The notes: generated by a model from the sequence alone, not told the origin. A DNA stretch of 33,165 bases from Treponema sp. (GCA_017381365.1 JAFOCI010000018.1:1-33165), one strand, 5' to 3'; shown: positions 1 through 8,247, counted from the first letter of the stretch. Numbers and translations are program-made.

Positions 1-1
1 G

Positions 2-193
2 AGAATGATGCAGCGTTATGAATATATGAAAACAAATAAAGGCAGTGGTAAATCAATTGTAGCCGCTGCAAGAAAGATGGCAGAAATCGTTTGGGCAATG
101 CTCAGCGACAAAAAAGATTTTGATGTACAAAAGATGATTGGTAAATATAAACCAATGTCTCTTGCAGAAGAAGCTTTGACTGCCATGAATTAA
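2..193 (+). CDS. IS110-family transposase, C-terminal fragment (runs off the left edge)
   Basis: The frame is open from the first bases of the window and ends at 193, so only about the last 63 residues are visible. The stretch KGSGKSIVAAARKMAEIVWAML, split here as KGSGKSIVAA and RKMAEIVWAML, resembles the C-terminal helix after the Tnp_20 domain of IS110/IS116/IS902 transposases. These DEDD-type enzymes move elements that usually lack terminal inverted repeats. The catalytic part lies outside the window, so whether the element is intact cannot be judged. It marks the left border of an AT-rich accessory cluster that starts 48 nt downstream. The family call rests on one short conserved region and is moderately sure. 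Confidence 0.6.
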   Translation, partial: RMMQRYEYMKTNKGSGKSIVAAARKMAEIVWAMLSDKKDFDVQKMIGKYKPMSLAEEALTAMN

Positions 194-241
194 GTATTTT
201 AGAAAGTCGACTTGTTCGTTGACTTTTTATGGGAGAAAAAT

Positions 242-778
242 GTGAATAAACAGGATTTTTGTTTAATATACTTATTTTTAGCACTAGGAGGCAGAGTGAC
301 GGTTCGGGAACATAATTTGTTTTCTTCGATAATGAAGCACGAGGGCTATGATGATGCAGATATTAAGGAAGTGGGTAGAAACACGATGAGCATTATTGCA
401 AGTGCCTACAGCGACAACGACCGAGAGGCAATTATCCGCCATCAGTTCGAAAAGTATTCACAGGATAACACAAAAAAAGGCAACACGGTTCACAACCGAA
501 CGATACTTTGGACACTCATAAATTTAGGATTTTCTGATTCTTCATATTCTAAAGCGGAGCAACGTCTTGTACATCTATTCGCAAAAAATATGAATCTCGG
601 TAAATCCTATGTGCTTGAAATGGAAGACACGGCAAAAGCCTTGCTTTCTGTTCAGCAAGAAAAAGAATTCTTGGATTCATTAAAGCAAAGTGGGAAAAGA
701 AACAAAATATATACAGAACTAGAACTAACGCAGAAATCATTACATAAGCAGATTTCCACACTAGTGCAGTTAGGATAA
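242..778 (+). CDS. TerB-like (tellurite-resistance/DjlA-type helical) domain protein
   Basis: About 178 residues. The GTG at 242 is preferred over a TTG at 212 because GGGAG at 231-235 sits 6 nt upstream. The protein is mostly helical and has two similar halves. The first half contains LALGGRVTVREHNLFSSIM. The second contains LINLGFSDSSYSKAEQRLVH followed by FAKNMNLGKSYVLEME. This fits the TerB pattern of hydrophobic helix, small/acidic turn, E-anchored helix and 'lgl' helix, although the usual DG turns are degenerate. TerB-fold proteins are known from stress and phage-response clusters and from co-chaperones, and no enzymatic role is expected. The next gene begins 10 nt downstream, so the two are probably co-transcribed. 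The fold call is an inference from pattern; no exact family is claimed. Confidence 0.5.
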   Translation: MNKQDFCLIYLFLALGGRVTVREHNLFSSIMKHEGYDDADIKEVGRNTMSIIASAYSDNDREAIIRHQFEKYSQDNTKKGNTVHNRTILWTLINLGFSDSSYSKAEQRLVHLFAKNMNLGKSYVLEMEDTAKALLSVQQEKEFLDSLKQSGKRNKIYTELELTQKSLHKQISTLVQLG

Positions 779-788
779 GGGGAAACAG

Positions 789-1745
789 ATGCCATTACCA
801 TTGTTATTTATTATTCCAGCTGTAGTGGGAGCTAAAGTGGAATCAGACAAATTAGAAGCAAAAGTCACAAATGAGCAGGCAAATATAATTCTTAATGATG
901 CAAAACATAATTTTGAATTTCGTGAGAGTGCTTGTTCGGAAGCTCTTTCTGCCTTGGGGAGCAAAAAAGTATTTGTCTTAGGAACAAGTATAGCAAATTT
1001 TATTACCACTGTTGAAAAACTGAAAAATGTAGAACTTCAAAATGCAGTTGATTTGAACGAACTGGGAAGATTCAGAATAAATCAAAATTCAATTATCGAA
1101 TTAAAAGAAATGAAAGACAAAATATCCACTCTGATAGTCGGGGGCAGTTTGTCTGTAATGGGGGGAGGATTATTGACATTAGGGGCTTTTAGTGGGTTAG
1201 GAAGTATTGTTGCGGGCGGCGCAGCTTTTTGCTTAGGAAATATTGTCATGTTAGCAAAAGCAAAATCTCAAAAAGACAAAGCATACGCCAACCTTGCAGA
1301 AGCAAAACGAGCTGCAGAAGAACTAAACAACGCCGGACTTGTCTGTGACGGAATCCGCAGACGGAGCAATATGTTTTACAATTTGCTTGTCCGTCTTGAT
1401 TCCCTCTTTACTCCTCTCGTGATTCAAACGGCAAGTGCCATACAAGAGCACAAGGGAAATTACCAATGTTTTTCATTAAGTCAAAAGCACACTGTAGCGG
1501 CAACATTCGCACTCGCAGGAACAATAAAAGCCGTACTCGACACTCCGATTCTTTCAAAAAACGGCGAACTGACAGAAGAATCTGAGCATTTGATTCCACA
1601 AGTCAAAGAACAGATAAAAAAGAACATGCGAAATGTCTTGCCTTCAGCACATAAATACACTACCCAAAATCTGCAATGCTCAAATTGTGGAAAAATATTT
1701 ATATCAGAAATAAAGTTTTGTACACAATGTGGGGCAAAACTATAA
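789..1745 (+). CDS. Glycine-rich membrane-type protein with C-terminal zinc ribbon
   Basis: 318 residues; AAGGGGA lies just before the ATG. A hydrophobic N-terminus (LPLLFIIPAVVGA) is followed by a long charged helical stretch. Residues roughly 115-160 form a glycine-zipper hairpin (IVGGSLSVMGGGLLTLGAFS, then GLGSIVAGGAAFCLG), which is likely membrane-inserting. Next comes an Ala/Glu coiled-coil-like segment, and the C-terminus is a short rubredoxin-like zinc ribbon with CSNCGK and CTQCG. I do not recognise a named family for the body. The gene is tightly linked to the TerB-like gene upstream, and the next gene also encodes zinc ribbons 33 nt downstream, so a shared complex is plausible. A membrane-anchored partner for the soluble zinc-ribbon proteins is inference from architecture. 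Confidence 0.55.
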   Translation: MPLPLLFIIPAVVGAKVESDKLEAKVTNEQANIILNDAKHNFEFRESACSEALSALGSKKVFVLGTSIANFITTVEKLKNVELQNAVDLNELGRFRINQNSIIELKEMKDKISTLIVGGSLSVMGGGLLTLGAFSGLGSIVAGGAAFCLGNIVMLAKAKSQKDKAYANLAEAKRAAEELNNAGLVCDGIRRRSNMFYNLLVRLDSLFTPLVIQTASAIQEHKGNYQCFSLSQKHTVAATFALAGTIKAVLDTPILSKNGELTEESEHLIPQVKEQIKKNMRNVLPSAHKYTTQNLQCSNCGKIFISEIKFCTQCGAKL

Positions 1746-1778
1746 ATATATTTATTTAGAATTAGGAGAATATGAAAA

Positions 1779-2558
1779 ATGAAAATTTGTCAAAATTGTG
1801 GTCATGAGAATACCGACTCAGGAAAGTTTTGTGAAGAGTGTGGAACAAAATTAGTTGAAGCACCAAAATTTTGTCCTGAATGTGGAATAAAACTAGAAGG
1901 AACACCAAAGTTCTGTCCTGAATGTGGTTTTAGCCTTCTTTCAGGTGAAAATAATGATGAGGATTATTCTACTGAATATGAAGATAATTCATATGAAACA
2001 GATGATGAAGTTGAAGATACTTATGAGAGTGAAGATGAAGATTATTCATACAGTGAAGATGACTCCGAATCTGATGACTATGAAGAATATGTCGATGAAG
2101 ATTCTTATGAAGATGATGAATCTGTAGAAGATAGAATAGTTTCCTTACTTGATGAATATCTTCCAAAAATTTGTAAGGGTTGCACCTGGTATACAAAATC
2201 AGGAGGAACTTTTGATAAACCTGAATATAGAACAAGAATTGAAAATGCCAGAAGCAAAATTGTATATAACAGAAGTGCATCTGAAATTTTAGGAATGTTA
2301 GATATAACTATTTTTAAAAACGGAAAAGATGGATTGGTTTTCCTGACTGATGGTATTTCATTTGATTATGGTTTTTCAAAAGTAACTGTACCATATACCC
2401 AGATGGGAGATATGTTTCTTGATAAAGCTTTACATTTTCAGCATTGGATAGAAAATAAGAACAATTCGGCGTGGAAAGGTGATGTAACTATAGATGGTAT
2501 TTATTATAACCTTTCAACATTAAAAGATTGTCTGGAAGAAATTTACGCAATCATATAA
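1779..2558 (+). CDS. Zinc-ribbon protein with acidic linker and PH-like C-terminal domain
   Basis: 259 residues; AGGAGAA lies 8 nt before the ATG. Residues 1-50 hold four CxxC knuckles (CQNCG, CEECG, CPECG, CPECG), enough for two treble-clef/zinc-ribbon sites. Residues about 60-115 are a low-complexity Asp/Glu/Ser/Tyr linker. The C-terminal about 140 residues include LDITIFKNGKDGLVFLTDG, then ISFDYGF and VPYTQM. This resembles bacterial PH-like (YokE/GRAM-type) strands often found with zinc ribbons and TerB domains. The first 50 residues match the start of the protein at 3514 at 39 of 50 positions, while the remainders are unrelated. No catalytic site is seen. It probably acts as a binding or scaffold protein, and the PH-like call is tentative. 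Confidence 0.55.
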   Translation: MKICQNCGHENTDSGKFCEECGTKLVEAPKFCPECGIKLEGTPKFCPECGFSLLSGENNDEDYSTEYEDNSYETDDEVEDTYESEDEDYSYSEDDSESDDYEEYVDEDSYEDDESVEDRIVSLLDEYLPKICKGCTWYTKSGGTFDKPEYRTRIENARSKIVYNRSASEILGMLDITIFKNGKDGLVFLTDGISFDYGFSKVTVPYTQMGDMFLDKALHFQHWIENKNNSAWKGDVTIDGIYYNLSTLKDCLEEIYAII

Positions 2559-2567
2559 TTGTCTTAT

Positions 2568-2585
2568 CCCCGAGTTTTCTCGGGG
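2568..2585. terminator. 7-bp GC hairpin between the PH-like and cyclase-like genes
   Basis: CCCCGAG at 2568-2574 and CTCGGGG at 2579-2585 form a perfect 7-bp stem with a TTTT loop, starting 10 nt after the stop at 2558. No U-tract follows directly, although a T6 run occurs at about 2602. It may be a weak terminator or an RNA-processing/stability hairpin that sets different levels for the two halves of the cluster. Confidence 0.4.
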
Positions 2586-2621
2586 GAAGTAACACAAAAC
2601 ATTTTTTAAGGTGATGTCTTT

Positions 2622-3497
2622 ATGAACATAGATAAATTTATAAAATCAGCGGAGAAAAGCATTAATATGGAACGTAATGCAAAAAACGGATATATGGAAT
2701 GCTTTTTAGGCATTATCGATATTTTAGGATTTTCAGATTTTGTAAACAATAATGAAAATGCAGTAAAATTGATAACTGAAATTATTTCAAATTCTTTTTT
2801 TTCAAATGAAAGTCAGTTAGAAAAAATTTCATATAAAATGCTGTCAGACACGCTCATTGTTTATACAAACAAAAATACACAATATGCTCTGATAAATTTA
2901 ATTTTTGCATTGGAAAACTTTAGTATAAAATGTTTAGAAAAAGGTTTCTTGTCTCGAGGGGCAGTTGTACAAGGCAAATTCTATCTTGATAAAGATTATG
3001 ACATTATGGTTTCGCCCGCTTTTATTGAAGCATACCGATTAGAAGAAAATATTGCCTGTTATCCTCGTATTCTTATTACAAATGAAGTTTATGATTTTTT
3101 AATGAAAAATTTGGAATCTAAGGATGACTGTTTTTTTATTGAGAAATTAAAATTCGTAAAGGATTATATAGAAAACGATTTTGATGATTTTTATGTTGTT
3201 AGACCTTTTAGAAATATTGATATTATTGCAAAAGCTATATATCCAAATTATAAAGATTGTAATGGACATTTATTTAGAACAAATATTGATGATGATAAAG
3301 CTTATTTAATTCGTGTTTTATCTGACATAAAAAATTGGTTAATTGATATATACAAAAACATAGAACTAAAAGATGCTGTTAGTGCCAGTGTAAAAAGAAA
3401 ATATAATTATTTTGCAAGAGAGTTTAATGAAACTCTTGAAAAATGCTCGAATTATATTGATATAGAAAATATTAAAGTAAAGCTTTTTAAATTATAA
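2622..3497 (+). CDS. Class III nucleotidyl cyclase-like domain protein
   Basis: 291 residues; AAGGTGA precedes the ATG. The N-terminal two thirds keep the order of class III adenylyl/guanylyl cyclase motifs: GIIDILGFSDF near residue 30 (compare FxDIxGFT with metal-binding Asp), SDTLIVYT near residue 80 (second metal Asp in GDxxLA-type strands), LSRGAVVQGKFY near residue 110, and VSPAFIEAYRLEENI plus PRILIT (compare the vxxAaRLxxxA...Il region). Both putative metal aspartates are present. The last about 80 residues are helical and unassigned. No transmembrane, HAMP or GAF segment is visible. Divergent stand-alone cyclases of this fold make second messengers, including cCMP/cUMP in Pycsar defence. 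Activity and product here are inference. The partner genes are zinc-ribbon proteins rather than a recognised Pycsar effector. Confidence 0.55.
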   Translation: MNIDKFIKSAEKSINMERNAKNGYMECFLGIIDILGFSDFVNNNENAVKLITEIISNSFFSNESQLEKISYKMLSDTLIVYTNKNTQYALINLIFALENFSIKCLEKGFLSRGAVVQGKFYLDKDYDIMVSPAFIEAYRLEENIACYPRILITNEVYDFLMKNLESKDDCFFIEKLKFVKDYIENDFDDFYVVRPFRNIDIIAKAIYPNYKDCNGHLFRTNIDDDKAYLIRVLSDIKNWLIDIYKNIELKDAVSASVKRKYNYFAREFNETLEKCSNYIDIENIKVKLFKL

Positions 3498-3513
3498 ATA
3501 ACAGGGGTCTAAA

Positions 3514-4650
3514 ATGAAAATCTGTCCAAAATGCAATCATGAAAATAAAGACACAAGTAAATTCTGCGAGGAATGCGGATCTAAATTAATTGAAGCACCA
3601 AAATTCTGCCCAGAATGTGGAACAAAACTAAATGGTTCTCCAAAGTTTTGCCCAGAGTGTGGAACCAAAATTGGAAATATTTCTGAGGTTACCCCGGCAA
3701 TGGATGAAAATGAAACTGATGTTATTATAACTTCTGATTTTGGAAGCTATGATACAATAGTTCCTTATGATGGCGATAGAAATTATATGGGTATGTGGAC
3801 TGCAATAGAGTTTGGGGATATAGAAAAAGCCAAAGAATTGATAGATTCTGGAGAGGAAGACGACTATTCTATATTTGTCAGTGATGTTCATAATGTTAAA
3901 ATGTTAGAATTTCTTTGGGATTATGGAAATTTTAATTTATATGATGAAAATGATGATTTGTTGTCGAGAGTAATTTATAAATATTCCAGTGACCTTAATG
4001 ATTATCGAAAAAATCATGACTATGATTTTTCAAGTCATGGTGATGTATACACTTCTGAAGATGATATTCATAATAAATATTTGGGAATAATCAAATTTCT
4101 GTTGGAAAAGCATTTTGATGTAAGTGAGACTTTATCTATGAATAAAACACCATTAATGAAAGCAATATACCATGGCCTTGTAAAGCTTGCTTATTATTTA
4201 ATTGAAGAATGGAATGCTGATGTAAATTATGTTCCAATAATTAATAATGAACAAAAACTTGATTCACCGCTTATCTTGGCATGTTATATTCAACCAGAAA
4301 ATGATTTATTATTTAAGGAAAAACGATTTTTGTGTAAATACCTTATAAAAAAGGGTGCAAATGTAAATTATCAATCAATTATTATGCTAGATTGTATTGA
4401 TGAATTACAATACTCGACACCTCTTGATAGTGTATTAAGTTCAATATCTTTTTGGGATTGTTCTACAGCTTTTGAAAATAATATTAAAACTAAAAATATT
4501 GATGAATCTTTATATATTTTAGATTTATTAGCAAAAAACAATGCAAAACCTAGTGAAGAAAACATAGAATCTGTAAGACGTATAGAAAATCACGATTTAA
4601 AAGAAAAAGTACGTATTTTATTGCATCTAACTAGAGAACAGGTTGCATAA
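3514..4650 (+). CDS. Zinc-ribbon protein with ankyrin-like repeats
   Basis: 378 residues; AGGGG lies upstream and the gene starts 16 nt after the cyclase-like gene. Residues 1-53 carry the same four-CxxC double zinc ribbon as the protein at 1779. From about residue 85 on, ankyrin-type units can be read: MWTAIEFGDIEKAKELIDSG, then TPLMKAIYHGLVKLAYYLIE, then SPLILACYI with FLCKYLIKKGANVNYQS, and a last divergent unit. The consensus TPLhxAxxxGxxxxVxxLlxxGAdvN is clearest in the second and third. Ankyrin repeats bind proteins and no enzyme motif is visible. As the third zinc-ribbon protein of the cluster, it may recognise a ligand or target through its repeats and join the others through its ribbon head (inference). 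The gene is strongly AT-rich. Confidence 0.65.
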   Translation: MKICPKCNHENKDTSKFCEECGSKLIEAPKFCPECGTKLNGSPKFCPECGTKIGNISEVTPAMDENETDVIITSDFGSYDTIVPYDGDRNYMGMWTAIEFGDIEKAKELIDSGEEDDYSIFVSDVHNVKMLEFLWDYGNFNLYDENDDLLSRVIYKYSSDLNDYRKNHDYDFSSHGDVYTSEDDIHNKYLGIIKFLLEKHFDVSETLSMNKTPLMKAIYHGLVKLAYYLIEEWNADVNYVPIINNEQKLDSPLILACYIQPENDLLFKEKRFLCKYLIKKGANVNYQSIIMLDCIDELQYSTPLDSVLSSISFWDCSTAFENNIKTKNIDESLYILDLLAKNNAKPSEENIESVRRIENHDLKEKVRILLHLTREQVA

Positions 4651-4694
4651 TAAAAAATAACAAAAACAGTAAGGTGTAAAAATCCCCTTTATTC

Positions 4695-4733
4695 CTCAGC
4701 GATAACTGTCAAAAAAAGTGACTTATCGCTGAG
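4695..4733. repeat. Perfect 11-bp inverted repeat after the zinc-ribbon/ankyrin gene
   Basis: CTCAGCGATAA (4695-4705) and TTATCGCTGAG (4723-4733) are exact inverted repeats, and the loop contains GTCA/TGAC, which can extend the stem. It lies 45 nt after the stop at 4650 and could end the cluster transcript, but no U-tract follows. A related string, GGCGATAAGTATCC plus AAAAAGGTGT, occurs at about 5734-5757 beyond the ATPase remnant. The pair may therefore be ends of a decayed mobile element. Function is uncertain. Confidence 0.45.
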
Positions 4734-4745
4734 AAATCCTTGCTT

Positions 4746-5710
4746 TTTTCAATATTTTGCAGAACAAGCTGTTCTATCTATCTTGCTCCATTTAATCTTG
4801 GCGAAACCGAAGAATTTTTGAAGAAGGTTAAACAGATTGAAATGAACCGCATCAGATTCTTGAACTTTATATGATTCTTGGTGGCATCCCTTATTATCTG
4901 GATATGCTTAGAAAAGACCTTCCTCTAACAAAGAATATTGATAATCTGTTCTTTAAGGAAAATGCAAATCTTAAAACAGAATATGAATTTCTCTTCTGTT
5001 CCTTATTTAAGGATTCAAAGAATTATAGAAAAGTTGTAGAAGCGCTTTCAGAAAAAAAGAAAGGATTATCTAGAGAAGAGATTAAAGAAGCAACACATAT
5101 AAAAGAAGGCGGAACTCTTACAGAAATTCTTTCCAATTTAACTCAATGCGATTTTATCCGTGAATATAATGCTATTGGAAAAGAAAAGCGGGACAGCCTG
5201 TTTCAGCTTACGGATTTATTTACACTCTTTTACTTGAACTTCGTTCAGAATGGAAGCAGTCAGGACGAAAATTTCTGGTCAAACTTTGCATTTACTGGCG
5301 ATAAGAACTCATGGGCTGGATATTCTTTTGAACAGGTGTGCTTCCATCATATAAAACAGATAAAATCAAAATTAAGTATTTTGGGTGTACTAAGCAGTAT
5401 TTATTCCTGGAGTTGCAAAGGTTTTGTCGATAAAGATGGAGCAAAATGGTCTGGTGGACAAATAGACATGCTAATAGACCGTAATGACGAAGTAATAAAT
5501 ATTTGTGAAATAAAATACTCTTCTGACGAATATGCTATAACTGATGCCTATGAAGAAACTCTTAGAAACCGGGCAAGTCTTTTTAAGAAAGTCACAAAAA
5601 CAAAAAAAGCTTTGCAGTATACCTTCATAACAACTTATGGACTAAAACAAAACAAATATAGCGGAATGATACAATCTGAAGTAACAATGGATGATTTGTT
5701 TCAGTTATAG
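4746..5710 (+). pseudogene. DUF234-type AAA+ ATPase, 5'-truncated and frameshifted
   Basis: The readable protein from 4871 (MILGGIPYYLDML...) lacks the Walker A/B half. In another frame, about 4770-4848 encodes IYLAPFNLGETEEFLKK, the segment that normally precedes it in this ATPase family. The two are joined by a single-base loss around 4848-4851, where NRHQILELYMILGGIPYYL would be expected. The C-terminal half keeps the winged-helix region (LSREEIKEATHIKEGGTLTE) and the DUF234 PD-(D/E)xK-like end (GGQIDMLIDRND...NICEIKYS). The first about 200 residues, including the P-loop, are missing. An intact relative lies at 29995-31374. It borders the transposase remnant and is probably dead; a short N-terminally truncated product from 4871 cannot be excluded. 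Confidence 0.75.
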
Positions 5711-5762
5711 TTGAAAAATATACTTATACTTCGGCGATAAGTATCCAAAAAGGTGTTTTCTG

Positions 5763-6065
5763 TCAATCTTTTATGACCATCAGATATGTCCCTTTCAGAT
5801 TCTGTTCCCGAAACTGCACCGATGATAATCCGCCTAAAGACTGCTTTGGTCTTTCGTTGTTGTAAATTACGTTTAAGAAGTTTTTCATGGACTTCTTCCC
5901 TGTTTTTCCTCATCCTGTTGTATTCTTACGGTCGAATCGCTGACTCCGTATTTTCGTGCTATGACCTTTTTGCTCAGTTTCTTCACTTCTTAATCAGCAA
6001 TTGCATTGATTCTTGTCTCGACTGGTACGCTTCCGCTTTCCATTTTTGCCTCTAAATCTGTTATC
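5763..6065 (-). pseudogene. IS3-type transposase remnant (OrfA head joined to OrfB tail)
   Basis: On the minus strand, about 6065-5990 encodes LEAKMESGSVPVETRINAIAD and then a stop. The next codons read VKKLSKKVIARKYGVSDSTVR, here split as VKKLSKKVIA and RKYGVSDSTVR, which is an OrfA-type helix-turn-helix. After a frame break, 5888-5763 reads MKNFLNVIYNNERPKQSLG then GLSSVQFRE. This is the typical C-terminal end of IS3/IS481-like DDE transposases (YNNxRPHQSLGxLSPVQY). The DDE core is absent, so the element was internally deleted and has decayed. It marks the right border of the accessory island. The stretch 6066-6222 is GC-rich, with short hairpins such as GGCC-GTAA-GGCC, and holds no credible gene. 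Confidence 0.75.
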
Positions 6066-6222
6066 TTTGCGGCAGCGGGATGGTGCTGGTGGTTGCGGGA
6101 ATTATGGTTACGGGTGGAGGAGACTGCGCTGAGCGTGGAGTGGTGGCCGTAAGGCCAGCGACCGCAGCGTAGCGAGGACGCCGCGCGTAAGCAAGCCACG
6201 GAAGGCGACTTGCGGATGGTAT

Positions 6223-6252
6223 TTGCGCCCGTATAAAAAAATCTGCTATAAT
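6223..6252 (+). promoter_or_regulatory. Sigma70-type promoter of the ABC-F gene, placed for a leaderless mRNA
   Basis: TTGCGC (6223-6228), an 18-nt spacer and TATAAT (6247-6252). The start codon is at 6260, only 7 nt after the -10 box, so transcription should begin at or next to the ATG. No Shine-Dalgarno is visible in the 20 nt before the start. Confidence 0.6.
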
Positions 6253-6259
6253 CTTCTAT

Positions 6260-8191
6260 ATGAATATTCTTTCGATTAGTAATGTGGCGAAAATTGGGCG
6301 GGAAGAGCCGCTTTTTACTGGTGTGACTTTTGGCCTGGATGACGGCGATAAGGCGGCGCTGATTGGGCGTAACGGCACCGGAAAATCTACTTTGCTGAAC
6401 ACGATTGCCGGAGTGCTGGAACCAGATGAAGGAACTATTGTCATCAATAAAGAGGCGGGCGTTTCGTTTTTGCCGCAGAATCCGGTTTTTAATGGGGAGG
6501 ATACTATCCGCGACCACATTTTTAAGAGCGGTTCGCCAAAATTGAAGATTATTCAGGAATATATGGATTTGTGCGAAAAGCTTGGAAGTGATGGCGGCAC
6601 TGGCAGTATTCAGAAGCGGTACGATGAGCTGAGCGATTTGATGGAAAAACAGGATTTGTGGAATTACGAGGCTCAGGTTAGTTCTATCCTTTCGACTCTT
6701 GGCATTACGGATATGACTAGAAAGATGGGAACTTTAAGCGGCGGAATGGTAAAAAAGGTTGCGCTGGCTCAGGTTCTTGTGGAGGATACAAAGCTTCTTC
6801 TTTTGGATGAACCGACCAACCATCTTGATATTTCTACGATTACATGGCTTCAGAATTATCTGCACGATACAGACAGAACTTTGCTGATGGTTACTCATGA
6901 CCGCTATTTTCTTGATGCTGTCTGCAACAATATGTTTGAGATTGACCGTCATAAGATAAAGCTTTACCAGGGAAATTATTCTACTTATCTGGAAAAAAAG
7001 GAAGTTGAAGCGGAAATTGCCCAGAATACTGACAGACGGATTGAAAGCGTGCTGCGTTTTGAGCGGGACTGGCTTATGCGTGGACCCTGTGCAAGAGGAA
7101 CTAAGATAAAGGCGCGCATTCAGCGGGATATGCAGCTTATTAATCGGGAAAAATTCAAGGAAGACAAGGGGTTCAGCTTTGAAGTTGCGGGGCGACGGCT
7201 TGGCGGAAAGGTTCTGGAACTTCATTCTATTTCTAAGTCCTATCCTAAAGGGTACGTTGGTGCTGATGCAGGGGATTTTGTTCCTGTAATTTCTGATTTT
7301 TCATACACCTTTACCAAGGGGCAGAAAATCGGAATTTTTGGTGACAACGGCTCTGGAAAATCTACTTTTCTAAATATTGTTACTGGAAATCTTGAGCCTG
7401 ATACTGGAAAGGTTGTTGTTGGCGAAAATACTTTTTTTGGCTATTACAACCAGAATCCTGTGTTCAAGGATTTGAATATGCCTGTTCTTGAATATATCAA
7501 GGAAGCGGCTGAATATGTTAAGAAAAATGACGGAAAGACTTTGAGTGCAGGGCAGTTCCTGAATGAATTTGGTTTTGAGGGAAAAATTCTGATGTCGCCA
7601 TTGTCTTCACTGAGTGGTGGTGAACGGAAAAGGCTTTTCCTTATACGACTTTTGATGACTAACCCGAATTTTTTGATTCTTGATGAGCCTACTAATGACT
7701 TTGACATTTTTACGATGAATGTTCTGGAGCAGTTTTTGATGCAGTATCAGGGCTGCCTTTTGATTGTAAGCCATGACCGCTATTTTATGGACAAGGTGGC
7801 TGATACTCTTTTTATTCTAGAAGAAGATGGAAATGTAAGCGGCTTTGTTGGTAAATGTTCGGAATATATTGAATACCGCGATGAAAAACGCAGGGAAGAA
7901 ATGCTGAGTTCCCGTCAGGAAAAGAGCGTTGCTGCGGAAAAACAGCAGTCTGGCGGCGAGACTTTGAGAGGGGATGCGCCTAAGAGAAAGCGGACTTTTA
8001 AGGAACAGAAGGAATTTGAGTCTATTGAAGAAGAAATTATGATTCTGGAAGATAAGAAAGCTGCATTAGAAGCTCAGATGTCGTCTGGTGAAAAAATTGA
8101 TTTTGAGGCAGTAAATCGGGAATATTCAGAAGTGAATGGGGTGTTGGAGGCTAAATACTTGAAGTGGGAAGAATTAGCCTCATTGTCATGA
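6260..8191 (+). CDS. ABC-F family ATPase (Uup-like, ribosome-associated)
   Basis: 643 residues with two ABC domains and no membrane segments. The first has Walker A GRNGTGKST (about 36-44), signature LSGGMVKKVALAQ and Walker B LLLLDEPTNHLD. The second has GDNGSGKST, LSGGERKRLFLIR and FLILDEPTNDFD. Both keep the catalytic Glu. The inter-domain linker (residues about 245-300) is charged and helical, as in ABC-F proteins that enter the ribosomal E site. The C-terminal about 80 residues form a Lys/Glu coiled coil typical of the Uup branch. Such proteins act on stalled or assembling ribosomes, and some protect against antibiotics; which role applies is not decidable here. The start MNILSISNVAK is standard for the family and has no Shine-Dalgarno upstream. 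Confidence 0.9.
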   Translation: MNILSISNVAKIGREEPLFTGVTFGLDDGDKAALIGRNGTGKSTLLNTIAGVLEPDEGTIVINKEAGVSFLPQNPVFNGEDTIRDHIFKSGSPKLKIIQEYMDLCEKLGSDGGTGSIQKRYDELSDLMEKQDLWNYEAQVSSILSTLGITDMTRKMGTLSGGMVKKVALAQVLVEDTKLLLLDEPTNHLDISTITWLQNYLHDTDRTLLMVTHDRYFLDAVCNNMFEIDRHKIKLYQGNYSTYLEKKEVEAEIAQNTDRRIESVLRFERDWLMRGPCARGTKIKARIQRDMQLINREKFKEDKGFSFEVAGRRLGGKVLELHSISKSYPKGYVGADAGDFVPVISDFSYTFTKGQKIGIFGDNGSGKSTFLNIVTGNLEPDTGKVVVGENTFFGYYNQNPVFKDLNMPVLEYIKEAAEYVKKNDGKTLSAGQFLNEFGFEGKILMSPLSSLSGGERKRLFLIRLLMTNPNFLILDEPTNDFDIFTMNVLEQFLMQYQGCLLIVSHDRYFMDKVADTLFILEEDGNVSGFVGKCSEYIEYRDEKRREEMLSSRQEKSVAAEKQQSGGETLRGDAPKRKRTFKEQKEFESIEEEIMILEDKKAALEAQMSSGEKIDFEAVNREYSEVNGVLEAKYLKWEELASLS

Positions 8192-8247
8192 GTCTAATTC
8201 TACGATTAATCAAGAAGCTGCGCCGGCTCGCTTCACTCAGGGAAGAA

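Noticed and set aside
1969..2280. Minus-strand open frame opposite the acidic linker
   Set aside because: It is the shadow of GAT/GAA-rich low-complexity coding DNA and its His/Leu-rich composition is not protein-like.
2568..2585. Standard intrinsic terminator splitting the accessory cluster
   Set aside because: The stem is good but no U-tract follows, so it is listed only as a weak candidate and the cluster is kept as one unit.
5786..6055. Plus-strand open frame opposite the transposase remnant
   Set aside because: The opposite strand shows clear transposase motifs. This frame is their reverse image.
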